DNA of 64,000 nucleotides from Gymnogyps californianus (GCF_018139145.2 NC_059474.1:37528344-37592343), one strand, 5' to 3'. Positions 39,901-54,900 are shown, counted from the first letter of the stretch. The notes: generated by a model not told the origin, from the sequence alone. Program-made: numbers and translations.

Positions 39901-42900
39901 AAAAATGAAGATATAAAATCTGTACATTTTCTAGCACAGTCAAAACCCAAAAAGATGTAGGTGGCATTCAAAATTCATACAACATAAAATATAAATGATG
40001 TTATCAATGTGTGTGGATATTTATACAAATATGTGGCAGATAAATGTATTTTACAAAGAACTGGTAACAGTCAGGCAAATTCACATTTAACACAGCATAT
40101 TTCATAACCAGCGAGAACCCTAACATTTTTTTTTTTAATTTAATGTCTCCCATTAGTTTCCTATCAGAGATGTAAGTCAGTGTCTTCCTTAGATTATTCA
40201 TATGCTACTTCCTCCAGGTATGACAGAATAGCCACAGAATAAAAGTACATATTAAATCCATTTATCCCACTCAGCTCTTGTTTAAATCAGCATGAGTCAC
40301 ATACCCATTGATTTGATGTTCCTTAATTGGTACTTATAACACTGCTTTATTCTGATTATTCTGTTATAAAGGACAACAGTGCTAGGCTTCTAAATACTGT
40401 ATAGCAAATTTATATTTCTATTAGTTTACATTATTATCCTCCACCAGACATCTTCACCCATCATAATCTCTGTAACCTGCACACTAGACTACAACATGCC
40501 ACATATTTTTTGTAGCTTATATATAGTCCCATTACAGTGTCAACTCAGCAGCTCCACAAGTCATGAGTTACTTTGCTGTAAGAGCAGAATTTGACCTCAT
40601 AGCACCACCAGGCGTGAAGCAAAAATACAAAAGAATGTGACTAAAGCCATGTCGATTGAGGTCTGCCTAATTTAAAAACTACTTTTAAGGTTTTTTGCTT
40701 CCTATACCTTGAAAGTGTGAGCCAAACCCTTGCCTCCTCTCCACTATCAGCTTTCTCCCTTCCTTACTGTGTTACACCCTCTCCCTCTAAAAGAAAACAG
40801 AAAGGAGAAATTAGAAAGAGAGAAGACAGCCAAAGGGGGGAAGAAAAAAAAAAAAAGATGATGAAAAAATAATTTCAGTATGCAGCAACAATGAAGAACG
40901 CTGTTCTGCTCCTCTCCGAGCAAGCTCTGCTTTGTTTACTCTCCTCATCTCCCGCAATTCAGTACAGCAATCCCCATTCACTGGCGAATGATTGCATACA
41001 TATCTCTGCCGCTAACACAAACGTCATGCTCTCAGACACGGATCTTCTACAGGAAGATGTGAACAACATAACTTGCATCAGTCATGTTTACACTTCTACA
41101 TAACCTTGCACGAAATGTCATATAAAGAGATAACAGGTAAAAATGCCATCTTAATTTCTTGGTAGAAAAACTGACTGTAAGCAAACTATGGTATGTTGAT
41201 AGCATACTGTTTCCCTTAAGCTTTCTATACATTTATCTATTTGTTTAGAGTTAGAAAGTTTTAATATCTCCACTTAATGTTTTCATTAATTTTTAGTATT
41301 TGTACAAAACTTTGTTTACAATCCATATGACAAAAAAACCCCAAACCAACAACCACATTACAAGACTATCATGAGAGTGGCCAAGTCAAACACTGAAATT
41401 TAGGCAATGCCGGGTTTATGGCTACCTGTGCAATTTTTATACCCTACTTCCTTCGTCAACGTACAGAGCTGACAGTCCTCATTCAGCATTCATTCTCTCA
41501 TGAACAACGAACGGCTCATGCCCTAGTAGCAGGCACACCATGCTAACCTACACAAAGAAGTAACTGTTTTCTTATAGACTTTTATATCATCTTCCTCCCT
41601 AAGTCAAAATTATTTATTATAGTATCTTCACACTACTGGTGCGAACAGAGAATGTGTTCTTATCTCATTTTACCAGTTAGTAACTAAGGCATAGAAAGAT
41701 TAAAGTGAGAAGTCTCCATCCACTTGGCTGCAAACACCTATGATGTGATTTTCCAGAATGCTTAGAATTATACAGGATTTCATACACAAACCAGCATTTC
41801 AGCAATTCACACACAAGCAAGTCAGGTCCCCAGAAAATGAATAACAGTCAGAGGACACTCCTTTAAAGTTTGCTTTTGTGAACGACTAACGTAAAATACG
41901 TGATAGAAGCAAGGGTGGAATCCAGTTCTTCAAACTCATTCTTAACGAGATCACCCCGGGCACCAGTCTCTGGCACAAATGAAGCGGAGTTTTTGCATGT
42001 GACAGCCCCACACAGCCTTGCAATGTTCTTAAATCAGGTCCGTCAGGTGCAGAGGGAAGAGTAGTTAAAGATATTGTATTTTTTTATTACAATGACATGT
42101 ATATGCTATAATTAATATATGTTATATCTTCTGTTATATGATATAATGATATAATGAACACACAAAAGTGTTCTCTTGTGGCTTCCTAACTTTATGTTCT
42201 TGATGTTGCAACTTCACTAAAGTTCTTTTAACATGTTTTTTGGGCATTTGAAAGTTCTCAAGTGCTATGCACACAAAGTAAACTGGAAAAAAGGATGGGA
42301 AAAAAAAAGACTCCATTCTGTGGCATTACATTTTTTTCATGGTGAGCAACAGGGAAGCTTAGATGAACCACCTACGCTTCTGCCATTTGTGCTAACAAAG
42401 TGTTATGAACATTATTTCTTACTCCCTGTGCAGCCAAGCAGTAGCAGGGGATGAAGCACACACTTTATCAGTGGTTTCACAGACACTTGCCAACAGAAGA
42501 GAAACTGAGAGCTTCATTACAAGCTTTAGGGAGAATGCAGTTTGTATAAACAGGTTTTTGTGCTTCTTTTGGGGGAACTAGTACAAAACTCAGAGTTGAC
42601 AGCTCTGGTCTGACCCCTCTAACCTATTCAAGACTCAGTCTGTGGTGGTTTACTTCTCCTGACCTGGCTACCAGATCCCCCTTAAGTTCCTCTCATTTCT
42701 ACCCAGCCACAGTTTAACTATCCTGACAATTAAAATATCTTTTGACCGTAAAAAACCAAATGTCCCTTGTGATATTTAAACCCAGTATTTCTTATCCCAC
42801 CCACAGCAGACTTAGGGAATAGTGTATTGATTCCTTTAAGCAACTGCTTTTACTCTCAAAGAGTGACTAAAAAAAGCCATGCATCCATATGCAATTTCTG

Positions 42901-45900
42901 AGGAGCTCCATGCCTCTACCAGAAAACTTAAAGGAGTTCAGAATTCATAAAATTTTAAAGCCACTGTTCTAGCCTGTCTTCAGAGCGGTTCACTCATGTC
43001 AAATTCATCATCCACTACAGCCTTTTCTGAGTCTCTTCAGCCTGGTGAGCTGCTTCCTAACTTGAATCTGTGCAGCTGATTATTCTTACTTAAGCACAGA
43101 ACCCAGCACTTGTTGAATTGCAGCTTATTTTTCTGCATAGCCTGTGCTATTTGTTAAAATAATTTTAAATTCTTGTCCTGTCTTCCGAAGTGCTTGGGGG
43201 CAGTGGGCTTTGGTATCATTTGCAAATGTAATTCTCTCTATTCATCACTGAACAGTACTAAAGCACATGTTCTTCCACTGTAAGCAGCTCATGGTCGTCA
43301 TCCTTTCTGAGTTTATAAGAACCTTGTCTTAGACATACCATATGTTCAGAGCATTGCTGCCAATAGAGGAGGATTACAAACACTCTTGCCTTTTGATACT
43401 TTTTTACTCCTGAATTCCCATCTTGCCCTTCTTGTAAAGGAGAACACATGGATGGAATAATAGTTTCAGGCAGTTTTCTTTGTTTTCCTCCCTACATAGG
43501 CCAAAACATAGTCCTCACCCTGAAATCATACCTTCTTCATCATTTCTGCACTCTTCTCCAATGTCTACATAGACCTGCAGCAGAGATACCTGCTGCATAC
43601 GTTTCTGCAGAGAGACCTGAATTCACTGCCATTTATCCCTTGCCAAACCCACAACCATTCTTTGGAGCAACCATTTATGGGTTTTTATGTACAAAGGCAC
43701 ATAAGCCCACTACTCTTCAGATTTTTTGTTCTGGAGTCCATCCCAATTTTACTATAAAGTAAGATTTCTCATCATTGTTACTGGAAAGCCACATGTATCT
43801 TAGAATAAAAGGTTCAGTTGCTTTTAAGGATATAGTAGACACAGGAAGTTTGGGACCGCTGATAAGTGCGTGAGCAGTGTTGTTTCCTGTTTAACATCTA
43901 TTTAGCTGGAAGAGGATGTAGAAGAAAGGGTATATACCATTAAAGATTTAAAACTGTCCCACATGTACAGGCTGAAAAAGTTCCAATACCTACTTGAGAC
44001 CTCTGACAAACTTGCAAAGACCTGCCTCAGATGCAGGTAAAACCTGACACTTACATTAAGAACTGCATAAAAGATAAATTTGGCTTGAAAACGTATTAGG
44101 GGATGGAATGGGACGGGAAGCATTATTGTTTCCATCTTTCTTCCTGACTGGAAGTACTTTCAGAATGTGTCTGACCGGCATGCAACTATACAAAGTACAA
44201 AAGCACTTACTTTCTGGCCACTTCAGCTCAAGTAAGCCTTGCAACATGCTTTAAAATTCTTCACATCTCAGAGGATTCTGCTGCTTTCTGAAAATGTGCC
44301 TAAATTGAACTTCACATGTGGTCCTCATTTAAATGCAAATCAACCAATTAGCAATTTAAAATATGCTAACAGGTAATTTGTATTTGAGATACTTGGTCTT
44401 GAAATGTGTTAAGGCCTGACCAATAATTCACTTTTTTTCACAGCTTCAGACATGCATGCGCTATCTGAAATTTACCTGCTAATTGAATATTTTTATAGTT
44501 ACCAAATATACAAATATTTTACATATTCAAGGCTTGGCCTGGCAAATTAATAACGTACCCTTCAGGCACAGGAAAGATCAAAACCATGTTTGTTCTAAAT
44601 TTCATGAAATCTTGTTAAACTGTGGTTATCAGTCCTCTGGGTGCCAAGAAAGTAATCTTCTTTTTTTCATGTAGTTTTTGCATTGAGGGTATAGGTATAA
44701 ATATTGTCGTGAAATCCCAACTCCAATGTAGTCAGGTGTTTTCAAAGTAGGATTTCACTCACAATATTGTCGTGAACTAATTGATATTTGATATAATTAG
44801 CTTTGAATCTTTGGTTGATTTTATCTGAGAACAAACTGTTTGAATGTCAAAGGTCATACCTTCATTCAGATACAATCTTACTTTTAAGATGAAATTTGTA
44901 CTGAGGTATAATTCCATGAACTCAAAACTAAGCAAAAACATAAATTTAGGGATTTTGATAATTACAGAATATATTCATACAGCAGTAATTATTCTAATTT
45001 GAAGGACAAAAATTTCCTTCTGATCAAAATTCTAAAAATCTCAAAAGAATCTTAAAATTTATGAAGAATTCTTGGCATGAATGCATTAAGGTACATTAAA
45101 TACCTGACACATTAAAACACTATGAAATATGAACATTCTCAGTAATTTAAACTTCAGAGAAAAGTAAATCATGCTTGGCAACTTAGCATCAGTACTAAAA
45201 TGACGGTGGTCATCATAATACTGGTTATCCATGCTGGTCTCCCCCTAACCTGCAAATGTGGAGAAGATCAAACAAGCCCTCAAATTGGTCCATGACTGAC
45301 TTTGTCAAGCCCATACTTCAAAAATATATAGTGTAATGATATATAGCCATATCAAGTTTTCTATAAGCACTTCCTTTAATTAACAGGAGGAACACATTTG
45401 TCTTGACTTGCTCTCTGATCTTATAAAGAGATAAAGTGTCATTTCCCTGTAGTCATATTTGAAATCTGTAATACAAGGAGCCCTAAGCTAAACACGTGTT
45501 GAAGAGAGCAGGTGCAGACCACGTAACTTAGTGGAGGAGATTACTTCTTAGCATTCTTCAACACTAGCAGTACTTCTGAGCTTCGACTGCTCATGGTCAC
45601 ACAGAAAACCAGCACACAAATGCCTTCATGTTTGTCCCTAGTCAGAAAACCCCTTTAATTAGTCACCAGGACAGAGTCTGTACTAACGGAAACACACTTA
45701 TAGGAGTGTGCTCTAGATGTTATTTTTTTCATAATTCTGAATACCTAAACTAGATGAGTTTCCTGTTTTTACCGCTAAAATAGCTGAAACAAGAAATTTC
45801 TTGCTGAAGAAAATTTATTTTTGGTTTGATTGGTTTGAATGTCATGTTAGTGTCTTTCCATGCAAAGAACAAGGTTAAAGTAAGTACTTTGCTGTCCCTT

Positions 45901-48900
45901 GTTATTTTTTTCTCAACTAAACTTTAGGGGAAATTCTTAGAAGATAAACCAATTAGATCCCAATTCTCACTGGAATATAAACATATTACAAGCTGTACAC
46001 TTCTACAGTGGACCACCACTGGATGTGAATTTCAGTTCTGTGTACCAGGGAAAGTAGCCTCATGCAGCACTCAAAAGTAGCATGAAAGTACCACGATGCT
46101 AACTTCAGCCCTCCTGAGAGATTAATATGAATGCTTAATGACATTAATCCACATTTAGATCACTTATGTTTAATGGCATACTTTCCATGCATACATATAT
46201 AAATATTAATTTTGGACTGAAAGATAATCGTTCAACACGATAACAATTAAACAGCTGTAACCTGTCTCATGTGTTAAGTAACGGAGCTGCAGGCAAGCTC
46301 CATAAACAGATGGTCTTACCCACCCATGCTTAATGTTAAAGACTTTTTAAAAAAGAGGTGTTGACAAATCTAAACAAGAAGGCATAGTTTTAATGCAAAT
46401 TGGCCAATTTGCAATTTAGATTACTCTAAAACTAATTTGGTCTATAGAAAAAATTAAGCTGCATTGTAAAACTGAGATGTTACACAGCACATGGATATAG
46501 CAGATTCCCCACCAACATAATTATTTACTAATTTCATTCAGCTAACAGAGTTTAATGGAAAAGCAGCTGGAAAAGTATTCATATTTATGGGCTTCCTATG
46601 ACAGTTACTTAATTTACTCATAGTACAAGCCAGTTATATCACAAAAAATAATAGACTTTCTGAAATAATATCTGTTCCAATCTCACAAAACAACTACTCA
46701 GACAGGAGAGGGTCACTGAACTCATTGCAATCCAGGACAGAAAAGAAACAAAAACATATTTTAGCACAACTGTGTTATGAAAACTTAATTACAGAGCAAA
46801 TTTTCATCCAGGCTATCACCTGGGCACCAGCTGTGCATGTGCGGTCTTGTATCGCATTGAGATGCAGGTTGAGCTTCACAAAATAATATATGGATGTTCA
46901 CCTCAGACCCATGAATGTCACTCCCAGACCAAATAAACCATTGACAGGTGATTTTCCATAGCTTTGCAGTAAACTGTTGATTTAACCTGTTCTCACGGGG
47001 ATACAGGAAATGGTAAAACATTACAATTCTCAGGAGGAAAAAGACAGTAGAGCAATTTAGATGCCTTAAATTGTTCAGTATTTGAAACATACATTGCCAG
47101 TGTTTAGTTCAAACCTGTAAGATGCTAAACAATAGCAATAAATCTTGAGTTTTGTTAATTCTTACTAGATTCATTTCATCACAACACTGAGCATGTAGTT
47201 ATCTGCTGAACATCTTTGATATAAATCTTTGGAAGTATGTGTTCAGAGCAAAGGCAATGACTCACAAGGGTGGCCCACATCAGGTGCGGTATTGAAGTTG
47301 GAGCTACTCTGTGCCAGAGATGCAAAATGGAACAGTGGATATCAGCAACACACATCAGGTTTACCGCATTAGTCAGAACAATCTTGCCCACCTTACTATA
47401 CACATTGCTTCAAAAAAAGAAAAAAAACCTGCTTTATTTAGTCTATTCTGTTCTTTCTCCCAAACCAAAAGTATATAAAATACAGATGTGTATGATTTCC
47501 CAATTCCAATCTTGTGATCCTCAGCCTTAGGGAATGCTGATGCTTAACCCAGGTAAGCAGATGTCCAAATTTTTTCTGAACAAAAAAAGCAAACCTTTGC
47601 AATCACCTACGATTTTGCTTCCCAATGTCCTGAAGTACTGAAATAAAAACAAAAAAACGGTCTCTGGAAGTTCAGATCAATTAGAATTTCCTTTGGCCAA
47701 ACTCCCTTTTGAATATCTTGAAGTATACATAAAAATCAGCATAACTCAAGAAACAATCTAGGGTTTAATAGATATTAAGAGAGGAATAAAACTAAGGACT
47801 ACCTTGCTTTAATTAAGGAGATACATTTATTTTTTCCTTCTTTCTACCCTTTAACACATGTCAACTAACAATACAAACAGTGGGCTAACTGAAAATGAGA
47901 CTGGACAGATAGTCAGCATTTAGAAATACATAAAAATCGTTAGTTGAGGTGCAAAACATTTTTACTATTTTAAATGGCATTCATGCTTCACAAAAATACC
48001 ATAATCTCTTTGATCAAAAGAGTTATGGATTTAGATGATTCAGTACCCATTCCAGCTAGCGCCTCTGTGATTAATGCATACATATCTACCCCATCTTGTG
48101 CATCCAGCTAGAGATCTGGTGGGCTATTCCTTTCCCAAAAAGTGAATAAAGTGCATTACCCTTAAAATTCACAACTTCTTTGGAATATTCCTTTCCCAAA
48201 GAAGTTGTAAATTTAGGCTGCTGCACTTCATGTGACTTCCAGCTAATAGCTGCAACAAACAAATATATCTGCATTTCTAAAATACTTCACACTACTGCAG
48301 CTAAATGGTTAATGACTTTTAGAAATAAGGATGCAATTGTTTATTTTTAGACATATAAAGGGAGAGTGGGAGTCGTTCATACGCATAACACAAATTACGT
48401 AAATATTCTGCTACCAAGTTGAGAGTTGTAAGTAGCATAAAATGCCTGGGTTACAAAAGGAGGGCGACAATAAAAAACTGGTTCGCACAGAGAAACATTC
48501 TGATGTCCCTCATGTTTTGAAATTTATTGCTCAGAAAGAGCTACGACCTACTCTAGGGCAGGTGAGAGAAAGGCAATTTGACTCTTCATCTGCCAAGCTG
48601 AAGAGGCAGCAATTTTTACTCCACTAAGCAGAAATACTCTTGGAAATGAGCAATAAAATGACCTGGTTTCTCCTGGGCTCCTGAAGAAAACAACGTTAAG
48701 AAAAATAAATATAACAGCAGGCTAGAGCCTGTACCTCATTACTTGTCTTGGAGGCTGTAAGGGCAATATAAACAAATCTAACTATCTTTACAGCAGCAGC
48801 CACAAAGTAAACACCCATTTAAAGAATAAACAGGTGGGAAGACAGACCTGCTTGCGCAGTGCTGAGGAAAAACTTGTTTGTGCTTAATATGTTGGAAAAA

Positions 48901-51900
48901 TTGTTCAAGAGCAGTTCATCCGTGTATAACTACAACCCTTGAAATGCTGCCAAGGTCAGCGAGACCAACAGCAGAGCAATCTGCTGAGTAATTGCTCGTT
49001 GGCAAGTTAAAGCGGTCAAGGGAAAGGCTTTATCCTACTTCTAAAGATTTACTTTATTTTATTGTTCAGAAAGCAGTTCTCTCCCCACCTCTCTACTCTC
49101 TTTGTCAGCATGTTTTCTGGAAGCTCCTCAAAAATGTTAACCCTACCGATTCTCCCGGGATTCTGTAGATGCACCTTGGTTCTCTCTCCCTCAAGTGTCT
49201 GAGCAATCTCATTAGTAAACAACAAAAAAAATCGATTGCGATTTCTGCAAAAAGTAATTCACAAATCAATCTTACTACTTCACACCTGATTCCCTTCTAC
49301 AAAATAAAACCTTGCCTCATCTTCCTGGTGCAATGACGTGGGTATCAGTTAATACAGCTGTAACAGGCCCTCACTTTCCCTGCCCTCAAAGCTCACACCA
49401 CTGTTTCCCGTGACCACCAAGCGCAGCACCACCACCACCCTGCCTCTCAGTCAGGGCTCTAAGCTACCCGGGAACACAGCTTGGGTTTTACTATTTTCTA
49501 GATGCTCATGCCCCAGTGATGGCTTAGCTGTGCTAACACATTCGGAGTTACAGCCCTTCCAAAACATCCACAAAAGTTAAAATTCTCCAGCCCCTTTTTA
49601 GCTTGTGGCAAAAGCAAATCATGCTATATTCACATCCATCAGCTCTTACTGTCCTATCCTGTTGCTCTGGCTACATCACCTCTTTTAACTGACTCTCCTC
49701 CATCTCTCCAAACATAAAACTATGGGTTTTCTTTACTTCTTGGAATTCTTTTGGACTATTGGGTTATCCATGATTTCCCCATCACTCAATCTTACTCTTG
49801 CCTTTGTCTGACCTGTGGCTACCTCTTTTGTTGTCTATTCAGTCCGCCTCTAAGTGCTCAGCCATGATGCTTCTCACACCTGGGAGATGTGCCCCATAAA
49901 TACCTGCAGAGCCACGTTGTTATTCCTGTCACAGCCTTTGCTGAGCTTTGTGCAATGCTCCCCACACACCTAAGTACAAGCTAGTCATCTCTTACAGTTA
50001 GACCCTTGCCATTTCCTTTGTCTGTACTTCCTACCTGTTGTCACGCAACAGTTTCTCTGTGTGGTTATGCTGAGACAAAAATTGTTTGGATAGGACCCTC
50101 CTCCTCTGTTACAGACCTGCAGCGTCTTGCACAAAGGGGGATTAGTGTGGAACGGAATTTGTTGGCACTACAGCTATACAAATTCAATATAAAAATGATA
50201 AACGTTTTGGCAACTCCTCCTCCTCCTCCACTTTTTCTTAGTCCCCTTATTTACATGCGTAATTTCTCATGCTAGCTCACTGTCAAGGCCTGTGCAGTGG
50301 AGAGGGATATCCCGCTGTATATGGGACATACGGACTGTAAATAACTGAGTAAGAAAAACTCCGCTGATAAAGACACAGTAATTTCCAAAGGTTTCCAGGT
50401 GCTAGAACTAACTTGATTACAGGAACATAGAAGCTGTAGTAAGGATAGCTTCTTCTCAATCAGCTGTATTAAATTGCTGTTACATTACTTACATGTAAGA
50501 AATTTGATATAATTCTAAAATAGAGCATTATGTTGATGAGATAATTTTGGGCAGCTAGATCACATTTATTACAAGGTGGAAGTGACATTTTTGTGTAGGC
50601 AAGTCACTTTTTAGACCTTCTCCATAAAAGAAAAAAAAAAGAAAAACAATAGGAAGCGTCATTTCTGAAAGATATAAAGCTATCACATAAAAATAGAAAA
50701 GCACAAATCAAATAATACTTTAAACACTTAATAAATCAATTAACACTTAAATAAATCAATAAACACTTTAAAATAAAAGTAACCTCCTGTGCTGGTTTTG
50801 GCTGGGATAGAGTTAATTTTCTTCACAGTAGCTAGTATGGGGCTATGTTTTGGATTTGTGCTGGAAACAGTGTTGATAACGCAGGGATGTTCTAGTTTTT
50901 GCTGAGCAGCGCTTACACAGAGTCAAGGCCTTTGCTGCTTCTCACCCCACCCCACCAGCGAGTAGGCTGGGGGTGCACAAGAAGCTGGGAGGGGACACAG
51001 CCGGGACAGCTGACCCCAACTGACCAAAGGGGTATTCCAGACCATATGATGTCATGCTCAGCATATAAAGCTGGGGGAAGGAGGAGGAAGGGGGGGACGT
51101 TCGGAGTGATGGTGTTTGTCTTCCCAAGTCACCGTTACACATGATGGAGCCCTGCTTTCCTGGAGATGGCTGAACACCTGCCTGCTGATGGGAAGTGGTG
51201 AATGAACTCCTTGTTTTGCTTTGCTTGTGCGTGCGGCTTTTGCTTTACCTATTAAACTGTCTTTATCTCAACCCATGAGTTTTCTCACTTTTACTCTTCT
51301 GATTCTCTCCCCCATCCCACTGGGGGGGAGTGAGTGAGCAGCTGTGTGGTGCTTAGTTGCCAGCTGGGTTTAAACCATGACACATCCCCCTCAGGAAAAG
51401 GCAGTTAAAGGAAAAAGATTGAAAAGGAAATTCTTCCACCTCCTTTTCATGGCAAACTAGGTATGAAGAACTGATGAGCCATTATATGACCACTTCCTTT
51501 CTTAAAATATCAACTCTTTTACACAGACTGACACGTGCAAATATTCTGTTTGAAGAAACAAGCTTCAAAGTAATACACTTATTCAGGCGCGGCCAGCAGC
51601 GCCAGCTGTTTGAATTTTGCAGCGAAGACAGGGTAAAGCATAGCCAGCCTACCAATGGTACAGTGCTCTCCATTCCATCCCTGGCTACATTCACACTTCC
51701 CGTCTTTACAGGTGCCATGCTCTGCGCAGCGGGGATGGCAGGCTCTCTGGTTGCAGGCTGCGCCCGTCCAGCCTTCCTCACAGCGACACGTGCCACCCAT
51801 GCACACACCGTGCGTGCCACAGTCCACCGAACAGATTTCTGGATTCGAGAGGAGAGAGGGGGAGAAAAGGAGGCAGAGAGTACACATGGGAGAGAGAGGG

Positions 51901-54900
51901 TATGCATTAATTAGCAGCACTACATTTTAATTCAACATGTGAAGAATAAGAAAGGTAAAATCTTTGAAAATTAAAGCAAAGGAATTTACTGTGAAAGGCA
52001 TTTTCAGGTAGGACCCAACAGAAATACAGAGTACGGAGTTTTATCTCTATGCTAATGCTCACTTAGTTATTCAGCAGACTTAGTGGTCCTTAAGTGTCCA
52101 TAGCTCTTCTGTTAGTTCTGAGTAATTTTCAGTCATATTTTTTATGATCACATATGTCTTAAGAGTAACCTTTTGTATGTTAGATTATATGGCACCTAGA
52201 CCTACTAGAACTTACAGTGTACTCCTAGTGACTAAATGTAACATATACCTAGGTCATTGTGTGTTGTGAGTGAAAATCTAGTATTAATGAAAGTTCATTT
52301 TAACAAGGTTTCCTCTCCCTACCCAGCTCCCTGTTTTCTTTCAAAGTACAAATGTGCCATTTCTGACACATTTTTTCATTATAAAGAATCAGCCTTAGTG
52401 AGACAAATTAGTACTATGCTGACATACTGACACATCTGTTAAAGATGATTCTCTTTTACTTTCAGTAAATTTGTAGCAGTGACAGCTATGAACAGTCTGG
52501 TTTAAATAATAGATTGTTAAAAAAAATAAATCAACATACAGCAATTTAACTTGTCATTTACATATAGTAACAGGATCTTGTAACTGATAGAATAATTGAA
52601 AAATACGTTAACAGCCAAAGGTAGTCAGAGGCCAAACAACGCATGTTAAGTCTCAGCTAATATAAGATGATAATTTAGACTGCCAGATTTTGCATTTACA
52701 GTTTTGGTTCATTTAGTCAGACTCCAGCAAACTTTACTTCTGCTAAGCAGACAACAGAAAAACAAGAGGAGATACAATATAGCCTGAGGGACCTCTTTAG
52801 TTCCTTGGCATACAGCTGGCTGTAACCACGTACTGGTTCACAGAACTACTGTATTTAGTTTTTGTTTTCTTGTAAAAGACAACAAACAGTTTAGTAATAA
52901 AAGACTGAAATTATTTTCAACAGCAAAAGAAAGAACCATTCACTGCAAGAAAGGTTTCCAGTTTCCCACTCAACAGTGTTTTTCTTCCCCCATAGAATAT
53001 AATCTGCTGTCTCAAAGTGCTGTGGAACATTAAACACTGTATCAAGGAGCTGTGACATTTCCCATAAGACACAGCCCAAAACCTTTATGGAGAAAGACAG
53101 CTGTAGTTTCCCCCTCCCTTTTTTTTTTTCCTATACAGCATTTTATATCCACTTTGAATTAAATTTTTGATTAAGAGATGCAAGATGGTTTGATTAACTT
53201 TAGAGTCACAAAACGTCAACGCAGCTCCAAGAAAGAAAGGTTTATTTCTCTTCAATCTAATCAATTTTTCATTAGGGTGAAGGTGTTTATCAGCTTTTAG
53301 CACACTAGCTTTGAGCAAGGTGCGTCAATCTTTGTAATGAATTTATTAATTAGAGTTAATTTAATTGAAGTGGAATTGAAGGGCTAATTAACGGACAAAC
53401 TGCTGATGAAGATAGAGGAAAGCTCTGCTGATTTCAAACCTATAAACCCCTCTGATGGAAATAACTCGTTCTTTTTTTCTTCTAGCAGCTTAACAAAATG
53501 TTTATGGGTAAGATTTACTTTTTTAGTGTACCACTCTGAAGGTCATTTTGCATGACTTCAGCAAATAGTCTGTGTGTATTTTTACGAAGCTCTTTTGTGA
53601 GTTTGACACTTTTGAAATATTTGAGAAGATCAGAAATATTTTATTTTATTTTAATGACAAATCTTTCCTTGAAACATAAATAAAAAATGAAGCATAACTG
53701 AATCATCAAAAATAGTGTTGAGGACACTGCGTCAAGAAATAGGGGATCCATGTTTTGCCTGAGAACTAGAAAGGTTCTCTCACAAATAGCCATTTTTAAT
53801 GTTAGAAATGTTCAGAGAATAATTTTTTCTTCTAAACAAATTTAACAGAAGATAACATTTTCTCCTCTCTGTCACTTTTTCTTGAATGTTTGGAACTCTG
53901 TCCTATCACTCTCGTATGCATAAACCATTATGGAGTATCACAGAGCCTGGTCAGAAAGTACATTTGTTTTAAAAAGATGGTTCCTCATGAAAAAGTTATA
54001 TTTATTCATAAGCTGGCATAAACCCAGCTAGCCCATGTGTTCAGTTTTCATTAACAAAATCATCTGAGTTGTTAGATGAACTGTTTTAGACAAATACATG
54101 TCTCACAGTTAGACATGATTTCTCTTTTGATATGTGGCTACCAAACAATATTCTAAAAACTCGTATTTGTCAAAAGGCTGCTGTCATACTTTATAAATAT
54201 TTAGATTCTACTCTCTGTGATAGTACCTCCAGTAATTTTCTCCTTTTGTTTCTAAGTTCAGACTATGGTTTTAATAAGCTCAGTTTCAGACTTCAAGAAA
54301 TCCCTCTGCTGCTTTTCACTCCTACCAACTCTGGCAGCCTGCGTCCTTCCTCGAAAGCTGTTTAGGATTCATTCTTGCATTCCCTTTGCCTTCAAACTTG
54401 AACGCTGTCTGTTTTTCAAGAAAAATACCTCCAACTAGCTAGAGAGATTTTTAAAATGTGACTGTCTCTCGTTTCACTAGTGTAGTTTTAAGTTTCTAAA
54501 TAGATATATTAGGTCAGACGATACTTAGATCCATGTATCGTACAAAGAACATTCTGTACTTGAATATAAAGTACCTGAAGTTACCAGGTGAAGGCAGCTA
54601 AAAGATACCAACAAGTACACCAATTTTCAAATACTTCAAATCCATCAATTATTTTGAACCTTTGAATCAATTCACAGTTCATGCTGAAGTCAACTCAAAG
54701 ACTTCCATCAGCTCATCAGGTCAGGTCCTAACACAATAATGTCATTAAAATGCTGCTATTCAAGATGTCATAATTTTACAAAATGCGAGTGCTTTTAACC
54801 CTTACCATTGGAGCAATCTGGACCTGTCCAGTTGGGGTCGCAGGTGCAGGTACCACTCTCTTGAAGGTAGGTGCCATGGCCAGAGCACTGGTCAGAGCAC

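Larger units (their letters stand above)
37484..51652 (-). other. TENM2: TENM2 14.2-kb intron between EGF7 exon and the microexons
   Basis: This is the largest intron in the window. It holds a plus-strand solo LTR (50788-51382), a possible ancient retroelement at 43000-43260, a possible L2-type relic at 49640-50150, an AT-rich tract near 42070-42160, and palindromic or repeated motifs at 44333, 44700, 46393 and 48171. A cluster of overlapping plus-strand frames at 38266-38876 has no recognisable product. TGCATG (minus strand, 37561-37566) sits about 80 bases upstream of the 27-nt microexon. Confidence 0.85.

Noticed and set aside
51474..51930. Several frames of 91-146 codons on both strands
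   Set aside because: They are shadows of the EGF6-7 exon. Only the minus-strand frame with regular cysteines joins its neighbours in phase.
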